Below, piece after piece: positions 25,701 through 33,953 of a DNA stretch of 64,000 bases (positions are counted from its first letter, which is position 1; each line of letters begins with the position of its first letter). The notes under the pieces are model-generated. The model worked only from the letters and a program-made list of their open reading frames with translations, did not search any database and had not been told where the DNA came from. Both the position numbers and the translations under genes were made by a program. Origin of the DNA: Metridium senile (lineage: Eukaryota; Cnidaria; Anthozoa; Actiniaria; Metridiidae); assembly GCA_949775045.1 (NCBI GenBank), contig OX459099.1:6221937-6285936 (forward strand). Direction: 5' to 3'.

Positions 25701-28700
25701 CCTGGGTTCCCGAGGATGCAGGGAGCTTTATCTTACGTATTTTCTTTAGAAAGTTTACTTTCCTCCTTAAATGGGTTTCCTGTGTTTTTAGATCGACTCC
25801 CTGTTGTTTGGGATCTGTTTAGGGTCACGTTTACATAAGCTGTAATCGGATCTGGACTGTAACCGTCTATTGTAATGTTGCACGCTACTAATCAGTTAAG
25901 AGACAAGAAGGGATGAAACTATATGCGAGTGTCAGATTCGAAAACTCTTGTTTTAACGATTCTTGGATTTCTCAATCTTAACTGTTTACTAAAGAATGTG
26001 TTACTAAACCAATCCCAAACAACAGGGAGTCGATCTCAAAACAAATGTCCGGATGTGACTTAGGCTAGAAATAATAGAGTGAGGCATTGTGGTTAACCGA
26101 ATGAGGCATTGTGGTTAATAGAATGAGGCATTGTGGTTAATAGAATGAGGCATTGTGGTTAAAAGCAAAATTGAGAATTTTGCTCCTCTACAGATTAGAT
26201 CTGCTGCCTTGCTCGCTCGCTCAGGCTCACTTCGAGCGGCAGCAATAATTTATCATGTGCAGCAACTGAAACTTCGATTTGGAACTATTATTTGTGGTCA
26301 CTGAACGGAACTGTGGAAAGGACTAATTGCTTCTTTTTTTTCATTTTTTTTCATTGACTTTTTTTACTGAGAATTGATTGTTGTGTAATATGTAGATACT
26401 GAGTTAAGTGAGTGTGAATCCGGTGTGACTCCCTTTGTCCAAGTGGTAGGGGTGATCGGCAGAGGTTTTGAAAACGACCACTAAAAGGTATGCACAGACA
26501 AAAATATCTGATAAAGCCTTGTCAATTTCTAACCCAACAAAGCAACAAAACAGAGTTAAAATGACTCTTACAGGTACGAAATCATGTTACGTAACTGATT
26601 TTTGAGCCAGAACCCTAAAAGGACCCTAAAAGGTACAGACAGAAAATATTTTTACCCCCTGGGGTGTAAATATTATACACTAACTGTGGAGATTCAGAAA
26701 CATCATCCCACATTATAATGTAAAACAGTAATTGCATGTAATCTTACTGGGTGATGTGGATCTACGTCATTAATGACATCAGACAGCTGTTCTGTTCTTT
26801 CTTGTAGAAACGTTGATGCATGCCAAGGATAATGAACAGCTGACTTGCACCTAGTGTCCGACCACTCAATACCTATGGACAGACTGACAGTTACACAATA
26901 GCAATGACATGGTACACCAAAATAATTTGTTCATCAAATGTTTCTACTTAGCAAATGAGAGACTAATGAACAAATGAATAAATAATTGAATAAATAAAGG
27001 AATGAATGACTAAATGGATGGATGGATGAATGAATGGGTGAATGAATGAATGAATGCATGAATTAATGAATGGATGTATATATGAATGAATGAATGGATG
27101 GATGGATGTATATATGAATGAATGAATAAGTGAATGAATGGATGAATGAATGAATAAATGAATGAATGGATGAAAGAAAGAAAGAATGAATGGATGGATG
27201 GATGGATGGATGAAAGAATGAATAAATGAATGGATGAATTAATGAATGGATGTATATATGAATGAATGAATAGGTGAATGAATGGATGAATGAATAAATT
27301 AATGAATGGATGAAAGAATGAATGAATGCATATATGAATGAATGAATTACCCATTTCATTCTTGACAAATATAGGTTTTCCAATGTGCTCTATGGGTGGT
27401 GGATATCCTCTGTCTGTCTGTCCCAAGGTTGACATGATTCCGGTCTCATCACTTCCAACTTGTTGAACTTGGTTCCAGAACTCACTACCAACACGATCTA
27501 CAAGAAAATACACATATAATTTTGGCTATTGGTTTTGGTTTTTCGCTCATAAAAAGTTGACAGAGAGAAAACTGGGGCCAACTTATGGAATGTCAGACAT
27601 GATCATGAAATACTAATTAAAGTTTGTATAATAATTATATTAAACAGGTTCCCATTTAAATCTGTACTTTCCCATTTAGATCTGTACTTTTTTTGCAAAT
27701 TGTGTTGATGTGTGCTAAACACACAGATCAACCAATCTGAGTATATTATTTCTCAAGTGAACTTCTCTGATTGGTTGATCTGTGTGTTTAGCACACATCA
27801 ACAAAATTTGCATAAGTACAGATTTAAATGGGAACCTGTTATATAATATAAGATTTTTTTTATTTTTATAATAGTCATACCATCATCAATGATACTTACA
27901 TCCTTTTCCATAGTCCAGAGAAGGAATTGCTCTGTCTATCACATGTCTGCAAAAACAATACATTGATTGATTAACAAATGAGGAAACATTAAGCAATTTT
28001 TAATAATAAATAATAATAATTATAATAATAACTTTATTGATAAAACTGACCGGGAATTCAAAAGAATTGAAAAACTCTTATAAAATATTTACAATTGTTT
28101 TGAATACAATAATGAGAAGACTATCAATCATTCTGTTTGCCCAGGATATGTCGCTGTCTTCTGATGAGTGAGCCGTGCAGGATTTGCAGAACAGTTATGC
28201 AAAGTCTAGTTCTTTTTTTTATTTTTTATTTAGAAAAAGATGAATGCACCAGATAAATGTTAGCTTATAACTTTTGCATTGATTTGCATAAAGTTTCTGC
28301 AATCCTGCATGAGCTGGGAGTGTCTTAATAATATTTATCATAAAATACCTTTCTTCCTGTATTTCCCTGTAATTATTATTCATGATAAAATACCTTTCTT
28401 CCTGTATTCCCCTGTAGTCATCACTTTGGTTCATCACCAGCATATCAGTAGTAACTTGTAGAGCATCTGAAATACAAAAATTCAGTGATTTGCTTTAATT
28501 CTTGTAAGGTATTCAAATCTCAACATTTCAACACCTTTGTAATAGCCCATTGATTTTTGTATATAGTACATTAGTGTGCCCATTTTTTTAGGTACATGTA
28601 TCTCTGAAATATGTTTAAATCAGCCCTTCTGGTCCACAACCTTTTAAAAGGATTTCCAGTATCTGTTAGGGGTGCTTTAATGAGTGTACACAATATGTTT

Positions 28701-31700
28701 ACCCTTGAGTCAAACCCCAAGGCCTGCTGGTCAACAAGTAACATTACCTGCTAGATATCTCTGTTGTTGTTTTCTGTTCACCATTTGTTTCTGATAGTTT
28801 GTCAAAGCTTTGCTTTCATCAATCTGTTAATAATTAACAAAGTATTTGTTTGATGTTCTTTGAGACCAGAAAAACTATTTATAAATATTTAAAGTAAACA
28901 AATATGTACTATGTAAACCAATAATCTATTCATATTTATAACAGGTTCCCATTTAAATCTGTACTTTCACATTTAAATCTGTACTTATGCAAATCGTGTT
29001 GATGTGTGCTAAACACACAGATCAACCAATCAGAGTATATCATTTCTGAAGTGAGCTTCTCTGATTGGTTGATCTGTGCGTTTAGACACGATTGGTTGAT
29101 CTGTGCGTTTAGCACAAATTGACAAAATTTGCATAAGTAACAGATTTAAATGGGAAAGTACAGATTTAAATTGGAAACCTGTTTGATGTATTTTAGAAGA
29201 CTTAATAATTAGATAGGATTACATCCATTTTGTCTTTGTGTCTTTATTTGCACCGAATAATGGAGAAAGATACAAAAGATACAAACGTTTGAAATAACTA
29301 AACCTAGTCCCCCAAGCTGATGGCCGGTACTAGACAGGTAGCCAGAGATTGTAATATGCTCTAATAATGCCTACCTTGGACTGGTAAACATGTACTGGAT
29401 AAGATAATTTTGCTTGCTTTGCTGGTTTGGACAGTGGTCTAATCTCCTTAGCATGCTATTCAACAGTAAAACAAACAAGGTGTTACATGGATCTTTAGTA
29501 CCATAATTATTGGTATATACATTTTGTAATATAGTTCACTTAATTTATTGATTCCATAAAGAGGTCAAAACAAGGTATTTGGAATGTTAAGGAGGGGAAG
29601 ACAAAACTTTTTCTTTACCTGTTGTTACTTTAGTTAATACCATAATTATGATGGCCAGTAAAAATTGCTAAAAAATATCACCAACTTGACTTTGTCAAAC
29701 ATTTGAAATTTTTCCTTTATGCGGGGTAAGAAAAAATGTCAATTTTGGCCATTTTTCAACATTGTTCAAAACATCCCTAAAACTTTCTGATTGAAGGTGT
29801 GTTTGATAACTGACTAATCCTAGAATGATTGCCAGTAAAATTGCTAAAAAATTCACCAACTTGACTTGGTCAAAAATTTGCCATTTTTCCTGTACACAGA
29901 AAAAATGTCAATTTTGGCCATTTTTCAACATTTTTCAAAACATCCCTAAAACTGTCTGATTGAAGGTGTGTTTGATATCTGACTAATCCTAGAATTTGCA
30001 TGTTAACATCACAGATACCTACCTGAGTACGTACTACAGGCACATGAGAGTGAACATTAATACGGTATACAAACATCTGTATCTTGGTCACAATAAAAAT
30101 GCCAAGTGTTACGGAGGGGAACAGAGAAAGCAAAATACCATGTTTTGACCCATTAGATTTATAACTCTTAACGCTACATGATTGAGTAATGTCAATCGCA
30201 ATTTGTCACTGCCTTACCACAAATGATCCAGAGAATGGAGGTAGGTTCTGAAAAAAAAAGAAGATATAATAATTTATAATACTAAATTACCATAAAACTA
30301 TCCTAAAGGAAGGTAAATAGTTTTGATCTGATTCTACATTCTATTACAGTACTGCAGTTTTCGACTTTTGACAAACTCAGACATGACAGACTTAGTTATG
30401 AGTTATTTTAGTTATGAGATATGTTTTTGGCTGCCATCAATCAAAGACATAAAAGGTGCTGAGTAAATTATTAGCTGCAGCCAAAAACATATTTCATAAC
30501 TAACTTAGTTCTGAGTAATATCTGAGTTCACAGAAAGACGAAGTAACTGCAGTAAGGGGGCTTTCATTGATTAGTATATGGGGAGGGACGGCAATATTAT
30601 TGAGGAGGGGTCACATTATTTTTGGAAGCTACATATTAGGGGAGTTGTCACTAATTGTAAGCAGCCTTAGTACGTAATAAACTGGGCAAATGTAGGGGGT
30701 TATGATATTTTTTACCAACCAGGAGGGGGGAGGGGGTGTTGCATAATATTTGGAAAAGACAACAGGTGATTTCTGATATACAACATATACCAACCTCAAT
30801 GTCACCCCTGTTTATTGCTTCCTGATAGAAGTCATCCCAGGAACCTAGGATAGTATGCGGCAACACTTGTCCTTCATTGTCAAATGATGGCCCTGTAGAA
30901 CCTGTCAATCAAAGAAAACAATTATTATGGTAAAAACAAGGTATTGCATGTTACATCAAAATGGACAAATTCTTCAAAATTTTGCATAATTATCATGATC
31001 ACAATTTTTACAGAAAAAAATACAAAAATGCACAAAAATACTTTATACAAATGTAGAATCATACAACTCAGTGACAGTGACAGCAAACTAAGGAAAAGTT
31101 TATTATCATACAAGTTAAAAAAACCAATGGTATACAAAATTCAGATACTATGCAACAAGATGTAGAATATAGACTTTATAAACAAACGAAACAAACTATA
31201 GGCTGAGCTAGAGTAACTAATCTTTTGAGTATCCACAATTACCATTCTTTTCAATAATGTTAGTTTTAATACCTGTCATTGGTGTGACTACTAACGGAGC
31301 CTCAGGTGGAGCAGGTCTTGCAACTGTAACCCTTTAACAGAAATCAACACTTTGAATTATTAAAGTTCTTTACAATTTTAATCCTGCTCATACAAGTATA
31401 TTGAGTCTTAAGAAGGTTGTCATGATCAAGACACAGTGCATTATGATTATGATTTGATTATATTATGGTTTTCAAAATAAATATTAATATAAGTGTGAGT
31501 CGATGTACATGTTTCGATGCATCAAGCATCATTTTCAAGACAGAAAATGAAAATATTGAGTGAGTATGAATACAAATTAAGACAGTTAACAATGTCCCGA
31601 GGGATCTTTGGACATTTAGAGCGGGATTAAGCTGCTCTAATGACTAACATCTCATATACATTTTGCAGTCAAACAGGTTTTGGCAAATTATATTATGATT

Positions 31701-33065
31701 AGTAAAACTGTGTATGGTGGTTCTCTATATTCAGGTGGTTTGAACCCATGGGAAATTGATGATAATAGAATGTGGTGTTATGGATGTGTGTTGTCTTGAG
31801 AGAAACAGTATATACAAATGTACTATTTATATGACTCCTGCTTTCATATACTTATAGTGTGTAACTAATCCATACAAGTTTGCATGTATTTTGTTCTTGT
31901 ATAATTATTGTATATATTATATACCGTTTCCCATTGGGTTCTGCAGGATCTGGCGGTGTTTTCACCCGTGTTTTCCTTACAACTATTCTTGTAGATGGCT
32001 TGGGGGCATCTGGTTTTCTTGGAGTCCTCATCTGGAGTAATTACAAACTGAGCATCAATATAATTATCATAATTAAGATCTTGAATGTCATATCTTTACT
32101 ATAGGTAGAGTGACATATTTTGTTATGGTTTCACAACCAATCATTGATATTAGAACAAAGAAAATTAAAAAATCTATTGTGAAAAATGGTTGACAAATTA
32201 GCCATTGTTAATTCCAACTCTTGTAAACACTAAGCTCACCTATAGTATTTAAAGATCATCAAGGTCTTGTATTATGCTTGTGAATAGTGAAAGTGAATAC
32301 AGTATTAGCCTGCATATAAGAACCTGGGTTTTAAGAACCTGGGTTTTAAGAACCTGTTAGGCTAACATTTTCATTTCAAGCCCTCTCTACATGAGAACCT
32401 ATTAAGGTTTGTACCATTTATATAAGAATTTTATAAGAACCTATTTAAGCTAAATTGAAACATTCAGGTTCTTATATGCAGGCTATTACTGTAGTGAAAA
32501 AATAATTTCAGGATTATGTCATGATCATGGCAAAGCCTTGCAATATCCATAAAAGATAGAAAGTACATCTCAGGATTTGAATAAATCATTGCAACCTGAC
32601 CTGGGAAACGCGATTGTTTCAAAAACAGCTGAGTGCTGCAAGTTGCAGAGAAGATGTTCCAGAACTATAGTTAAGTTTGTTTTAGTAAACGAGTTATGGA
32701 TGTCAGTTATCAGAAATTGGACAAACCTTTCGCATGTCATCTTGGTTGATAGCAAGCGATTCGATGTCATCCCCACATATAACCTTCCCCGATGTACAAG
32801 GATTTGTTTCGTCTGGTAAGACTGCCATTGAAGCAACAGGACTTCCTGCCTTTTCTGGCGTCCCGGCATTCTGCTTCTTACCCTTGGTCTTATCTTTGAT
32901 ACAAAAACAAGACAATTTGATAGAAAATATTGTCACAAAACTTTGAACAATATTTGTGAAAACATTCATAAGATTTCAAGTTCAAAGGCACAAATTGTTA
33001 GTATATTTACCAGTAGACTTGGGTCTATCTCTCTTCGAAGGCTTGCTGGATAGTTTATTACTCAT
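10780..33065 (-). CDS. MYCBPAP: MYCBP-associated protein (MYCBPAP), 25 coding exons
   Basis: Coding exons, all phase-consistent, from the start: 33011-33065, 32727-32893, 31925-32031, 31273-31331, 30795-30901, 30218-30247, 29375-29455, 28748-28823, 28394-28466, 27900-27946, 27351-27497, 26748-26872, 19763-19884, 18100-18322, 17438-17651, 16981-17144, 16620-16652, 15754-15852, 15233-15354, 14515-14627, 13160-13254, 12720-12771, 12278-12342, 11524-11607, 10780-10863. They give 847 codons plus stop, near the family's roughly 950. Diagnostic parts: MLVMNQSDDYRGIQEER, then HVIDRAIPSLDYGKGYRVGS and E-F-W (about residues 225-275); an Ig-like ASH/MSP-type domain (about 399-545: LLNICNDGTTAIYFSWK, GVILPGDTMKFPFIFKS, GIFSETWELLTQP). 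Lys/Ser-rich linkers (about 722-790) precede a short C-terminal helix. MYCBPAP binds MYCBP/AMY-1, and in mouse it belongs to the sperm-flagellum central apparatus, so a ciliary role is inferred. Two donors (30794, 16619) were chosen over stronger-looking neighbours because only they keep frame. Introns hold many transposons. Confidence 0.9.
11190..11366 (+). mobile_element. LINE/SINE 3' tail with (ATT)n
   Basis: The stretch ends ATGCGCTATACAAGAACTAG followed by an ATT repeat (11347-11366). GCGCTATA plus a trinucleotide tail is typical of CR1/L2-like retroposon 3' ends. Only the tail is present, in a MYCBPAP intron. Confidence 0.5.
11700..11834. mobile_element. CAGGGGCGGATCCAG MITE
   Basis: Ends CAGGGGCGGATCCAG and CTGGATCTGCCCCTG are inverted. 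ATAAT directly repeats on both sides (11695-11699 and 11835-11839). The interior is poly-C/poly-T rich. The CAGGG-type tips resemble hAT MITEs, but the visible duplication is 5 bp, not 8. Confidence 0.7.
11919..12054. mobile_element. Foldback element with CTGAAGAT-hairpin core
   Basis: Arms 11919-11955 and 12017-12054 (TGTTGGTCCT..., TTTTTAAAAACTTCTCCT) pair almost perfectly. The unpaired centre carries CTGAAGATGGCC...GGCCGAAC, a small hairpin motif that recurs elsewhere in this window. Confidence 0.7.
12092..12234. mobile_element. AGAGTACAAACACTAAAAG MITE
   Basis: Terminal inverted repeats starting AGAGTACAAACACTAAAAG and ending in its inverse. Same family as 37375-37521 and the outer element at 10213-10614; the middle keeps ATTCTTTTGTTTTCTATTG. 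Confidence 0.75.
12840..13095 (-). repeat. Inverted copy of the dispersed repeat at 8040-8340
   Basis: Read on the minus strand it aligns with 8040-8340. It carries an inner palindrome (AATCTGTATGCGATATAC / its partner) and lies in a MYCBPAP intron. The overlapping 69-codon frame is not a gene. Confidence 0.6.
13359..13504. mobile_element. Foldback MITE
   Basis: Arms TTAATAAGGAAGACAAACGC... (13359 onward) and its inverse ending 13504 enclose a second hairpin, GACATC/GATGTC, followed by GAAAC on the minus strand (13393-13420). Confidence 0.7.
13539..13977 (-). mobile_element. 5'-truncated LINE fragment with ORF2 C-terminus
   Basis: On the minus strand 13971-13756 encodes the familiar C-terminal tail of many CR1/L2/jockey-like ORF2 proteins: R-S-T-S-S-G-L-L-L, then Y-G-A-R-S-F-S-V-A-A-A-S-L-W-N, T-L-P-A-D-L-R and a final F-K-N-K-L-K-T-F-L. 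It is followed by a 3' UTR with GTAAAGCGC...GGGCTATATAAG and an ATTATTA tail (about 13668-13740). A 31-bp sequence at the 5' edge is repeated in inverted orientation at 13539-13570, beyond the 3' tail, so the insertion was rearranged. It lies in a MYCBPAP intron. Confidence 0.72.
14716..15222 (+). repeat. (TTGA)n-type microsatellite
   Basis: About 500 bp of GATTGATT/GCATGATT/GATGGCAT units with no stop in several minus frames. The Asn/Gln/Ser-rich frames there are artefacts. It fills most of the intron between exons 19 and 20 and begins about 10 bp inside the donor of exon 19. Confidence 0.95.
15921..15985. repeat. Inverted repeat hairpin
   Basis: CCCTGGGTTCCAGAGGCTCT and its inverse are separated by about 20 bp of CT-rich sequence. 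Probably a minimal MITE. Confidence 0.75.
16228..16521. mobile_element. TACACCTATTTCA foldback element, copy 1
   Basis: Ends TACACCTATTTCA...GTTGTCGCA and the inverse TGCGACAAC...AAATAGGTGTA. A second inner inverted pair (AGTCCACACTCT / AGAGTGTGGACT) is present. The copy at 40588-40881 shares ends and interior; 47414-47662 and 49158-49384 share mainly the ends. Confidence 0.8.
16725..16945 (+). repeat. TGCGGTGTTG-rich dispersed repeat, copy 1
   Basis: Degenerate GTGGTGTTGC/GTGTGGTG words. The same arrangement (ATCAAAG..GTGTTG..GGTGATGT.AATGCCTTC) recurs at about 46420-46605, so this is one dispersed family. Confidence 0.6.
17236..17272 (+). repeat. (CTGT)n microsatellite
   Basis: Short CTGT/CTTG tetranucleotide run in a MYCBPAP intron. 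Confidence 0.9.
17868..18082 (+). repeat. Polypyrimidine-rich tract
   Basis: About 200 bp composed mainly of TTCC/TTTC words (purine-rich on the transcribed MYCBPAP strand), close to the donor side of exon 14. No coding signal. Confidence 0.7.
18411..18664. mobile_element. GGGGGCTTTCATTTATTAG MITE, near-complete copy
   Basis: Left end TTATTTATTAGTGTATGGGG and right end CCCCATACACTAATAAATGA are inverted. The interior has recurrent GGTTATGATATTTTTGCCAA and ATATTTGGAAAAGACAA. Relatives lie at 30558-30770 and 4672 onward. Confidence 0.75.
18808..19228. mobile_element. CCCGGG(G)nTACTCC MITE with 8-bp target duplication
   Basis: Starts CCCGGGG followed by a G run and TACTCCC, and ends GGAGTAC, a C run and CCCGGG. 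CTAAAGAT is repeated exactly at 18800-18807 and 19229-19236. An 8-bp duplication is the hAT signature. The interior repeats AACAGGGTATGG/TCATAAACAGGG several times. No transposase; it lies in a MYCBPAP intron. Confidence 0.85.
19988..20090. mobile_element. Small foldback element
   Basis: TGTGTAATGTTTGTGTACTA at the left and its inverse ending at 20090. The centre contains CTGAAGAAGAAGACG...CGTCAAAA, related to the recurring hairpin motif. Confidence 0.7.
20131..22527 (+). repeat. Satellite array with alternating 166/176-bp monomers
   Basis: About 14 tandem monomers carrying CGACCCTGGCGGGTAGGGG, CATCCCTAAAACTATCTGA and ATCCTAGAATGATTACCAAT. The CGACC landmark falls at 20314, 20480, 20656, 20805, 20981, 21147, 21323, 21489, 21665, 21831, 22007, 22183 and 22359, so spacings are mostly 166 and 176 in alternation. 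The 10-bp difference is presence or absence of GATCAATTTT. One monomer is shortened to 149. The array sits in MYCBPAP intron 12; diverged copies lie at 29640-29995. Confidence 0.95.
22528..24184. other. No gene seen; AT-rich intronic DNA
   Basis: Part of MYCBPAP intron 12. I see no supported coding region, RNA gene or clear inverted repeat here, only AT-rich unique sequence. Confidence 0.6.
24185..24420 (+). repeat. Tandem duplication, about 121-bp unit
   Basis: GTAGTCTTTATTCTTC...TTTTATCTACAGACA...CTTGGCCTTTCA occurs at 24185-24305 and again at 24306-24420 with a few differences. Confidence 0.8.
24500..24760. other. CpG-rich island inside MYCBPAP intron 12
   Basis: An unusually GC- and CpG-rich stretch in AT-rich surroundings (GGCGCGCGCGCATC, GTGCGCGCCCGCGATC). 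It ends in a hairpin formed by CGCGCGGGCC and GGCCCGCGCG. It could be the terminal part of a transposon or an old promoter. No exon could be supported. Confidence 0.4.
25413..25719. mobile_element. Foldback element with about 100-bp arms
   Basis: CATCCTCGGGAACCCAGGGG...GAATTTTGACTTCC at the left pairs with the inverse at 25613-25719. A second small palindrome (TTATTAAGTCGACCAAT) lies in the centre. The 75-codon frame across it is an artefact. Confidence 0.8.
26081..26165 (+). repeat. Minisatellite, four 21-bp copies
   Basis: GAATGAGGCATTGTGGTTAA repeated four times with one variant. Confidence 0.9.
26425..26665. mobile_element. TACTCCCTTTGTCC element, copy in intron 12
   Basis: Begins GACTCCCTTTGTCCAAGTGG, TAGGGGTGATCGGC, and carries CTAAAAGG and ACTGATTTTTGAGCCA as in 37981-38214. 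The G-run tips are lost, so no target duplication can be read. Confidence 0.7.
27005..27350 (+). repeat. (GAAT)n/(GATG)n tetranucleotide array
   Basis: About 345 bp of GAAT/GATG units. The array runs directly into the donor site of MYCBPAP exon 11, so that intron starts GTAATTCATTCATTC. Long His/Ser/Phe/Ile-rich minus-strand frames across it are artefacts. Confidence 0.95.
27643..27840. mobile_element. AACAGGTTCCCATTTAAATC MITE, copy 1
   Basis: Ends AACAGGTTCCCATTTAAATC and the inverse. An inner inverted pair, GTGTGCTAAACACACAGATC, flanks a small unpaired centre. Copy 2 is at 28940-29183, one kb away in another MYCBPAP intron. Confidence 0.85.
28940..29183. mobile_element. AACAGGTTCCCATTTAAATC MITE, copy 2
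   Basis: Same ends and inner palindrome as 27643-27840. The right half has a local duplication (TTGGTTGATCTGTGCGTTTA twice). Confidence 0.85.
29640..29995 (+). repeat. Two diverged monomers related to the intron-12 satellite
   Basis: Two consecutive units carry AACATCCCTAAAACT-like, TCTGATTGAAGGTGTGTTTG and GACTAATCCTAGAAT. These match the order of landmarks in the 20131-22527 monomers at clearly lower similarity. They lie in MYCBPAP intron 6. Confidence 0.75.
30330..30556. mobile_element. Imperfect foldback element
   Basis: TACTGCAGTTTTCG...AACTCAGACA..TTAGTTATGA at the left pairs imperfectly with TCATAACTAACTTAG...ACTGCAGTAA at the right. Confidence 0.55.
30558..30770. mobile_element. GGGGGCTTTCATTGATTAG MITE, right-truncated copy
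   Basis: Matches 18411-18664 from the left end through GGTTATGATATTTTTTACCA and ATATTTGGAAAAGACAA. The right terminal repeat is missing. Confidence 0.65.
31332..31924. other. MYCBPAP intron 3, no other gene seen
   Basis: Non-coding AT-rich sequence. The only structured piece is a minus-strand hairpin GATGC/GCATC followed by GAAAC at 31511-31537. Confidence 0.5.
32305..32485. mobile_element. TAGCCTGCATATAAGAACCTG MITE
   Basis: TAGCCTGCATATAAGAACCT (32305 onward) and its inverse ending at 32485. The left part tandemly repeats TTTTAAGAACCTGGG. Confidence 0.75.
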
Positions 33066-33485
33066 ATTTTAATATTAGCCTGATAAATGGAGAATTTTCC
33101 CTTATTTTCGTACAAATTTTATACCATTTTGTGCTCTTCACTTTACATAGCAACGCTCCGCCATTTTATCAACAATGATCGACATGGTAGCCTGGCCTGA
33201 TTTATGAGCACAGGAAGCCCGCAATATATACAAAAGTCCAACACTGAATACTGTTATTTTAATATTTTCTTTATTTACATGAATTATTATTATTATTATT
33301 TTAATGTCTTAAAGACCAAGTATATTTCAGCTTTAACAAAATTTGCCATGTATGTTAAAACATTGTAAATGTACAAAAAAACACAAACAATACGTACAAA
33401 TGGATACCAAATAATTTAAGTTCAGAATAAAAGTAGTCCTTCTGCGCTTTCAAAATGGCTATTATAGTAGTAATACCACCAGACA

Positions 33486-33895
33486 GTTGACTCTCTCGTT
33501 AGCGACCACCCTCGGACCAGAAGAAAGTGGTCGCTTTACGGGAGATGGTCGCTTACGGGAACCTTAACACAGGGAGCCCAAAACAGGAGAGCCCTATAAC
33601 ATGAAGCGCAAACCATGAGTCATTTGTAACACACGCCCTGACACATGTCAAGAATTATCAACGAATATCAAAGTACTGTATTTTAACTCTTTGTTTGGCA
33701 CATTTTATCCTCCAATGTATCTCTAAAGATGTTTAGGTATTGTTTTCCAAACGTCTGCAGTCTAATGACTCTGGATGGTCACTTATGAGAGAGATTTATT
33801 ACAGAGTTTATATGGGAAACAAAACAGCCAATTGAAATAGTGGTCGCTTACGGGAGATGGTCGTTTACGAGAGTTGTCGTTCAGAGATAGTCAAC
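33486..33895. mobile_element. Foldback MITE between MYCBPAP and the GPCR gene
   Basis: Ends GTTGACTCTCTCGTTAGCGA and the inverse GTTTACGAGAG...TCAAC. GGTCGCTTACGGGAGATGGT occurs near both ends, giving nested repeats. It lies 5' of MYCBPAP and 3' of the GPCR frame. Confidence 0.7.
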
Positions 33896-33953
33896 AGTTA
33901 GATTATGTAACTGTTTCTTGTTGGGCAGTTCCTCTGTTTATTCAAACAAAATG

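Larger units (their letters stand above)
24839..26326. mobile_element. Composite foldback element, about 1.5 kb
   Basis: The ends AGTCCTTTTCACAGTTCCAT...CACAAATAATAGTTCCAA (24839-24886) and 26281-26326 are inverted copies. Inside lie a 300-bp foldback (25413-25719), an inverted pair around GATCGACTCCCTGTTGTTTG (25791 and 26013) and a 21-bp repeat (26081-26165). No transposase is visible. Confidence 0.6.

Noticed and set aside
26996..27513. 167-codon minus-strand frame
   Set aside because: Its N-terminal 50 codons are MYCBPAP exon 11; the rest is translated microsatellite beyond the donor.
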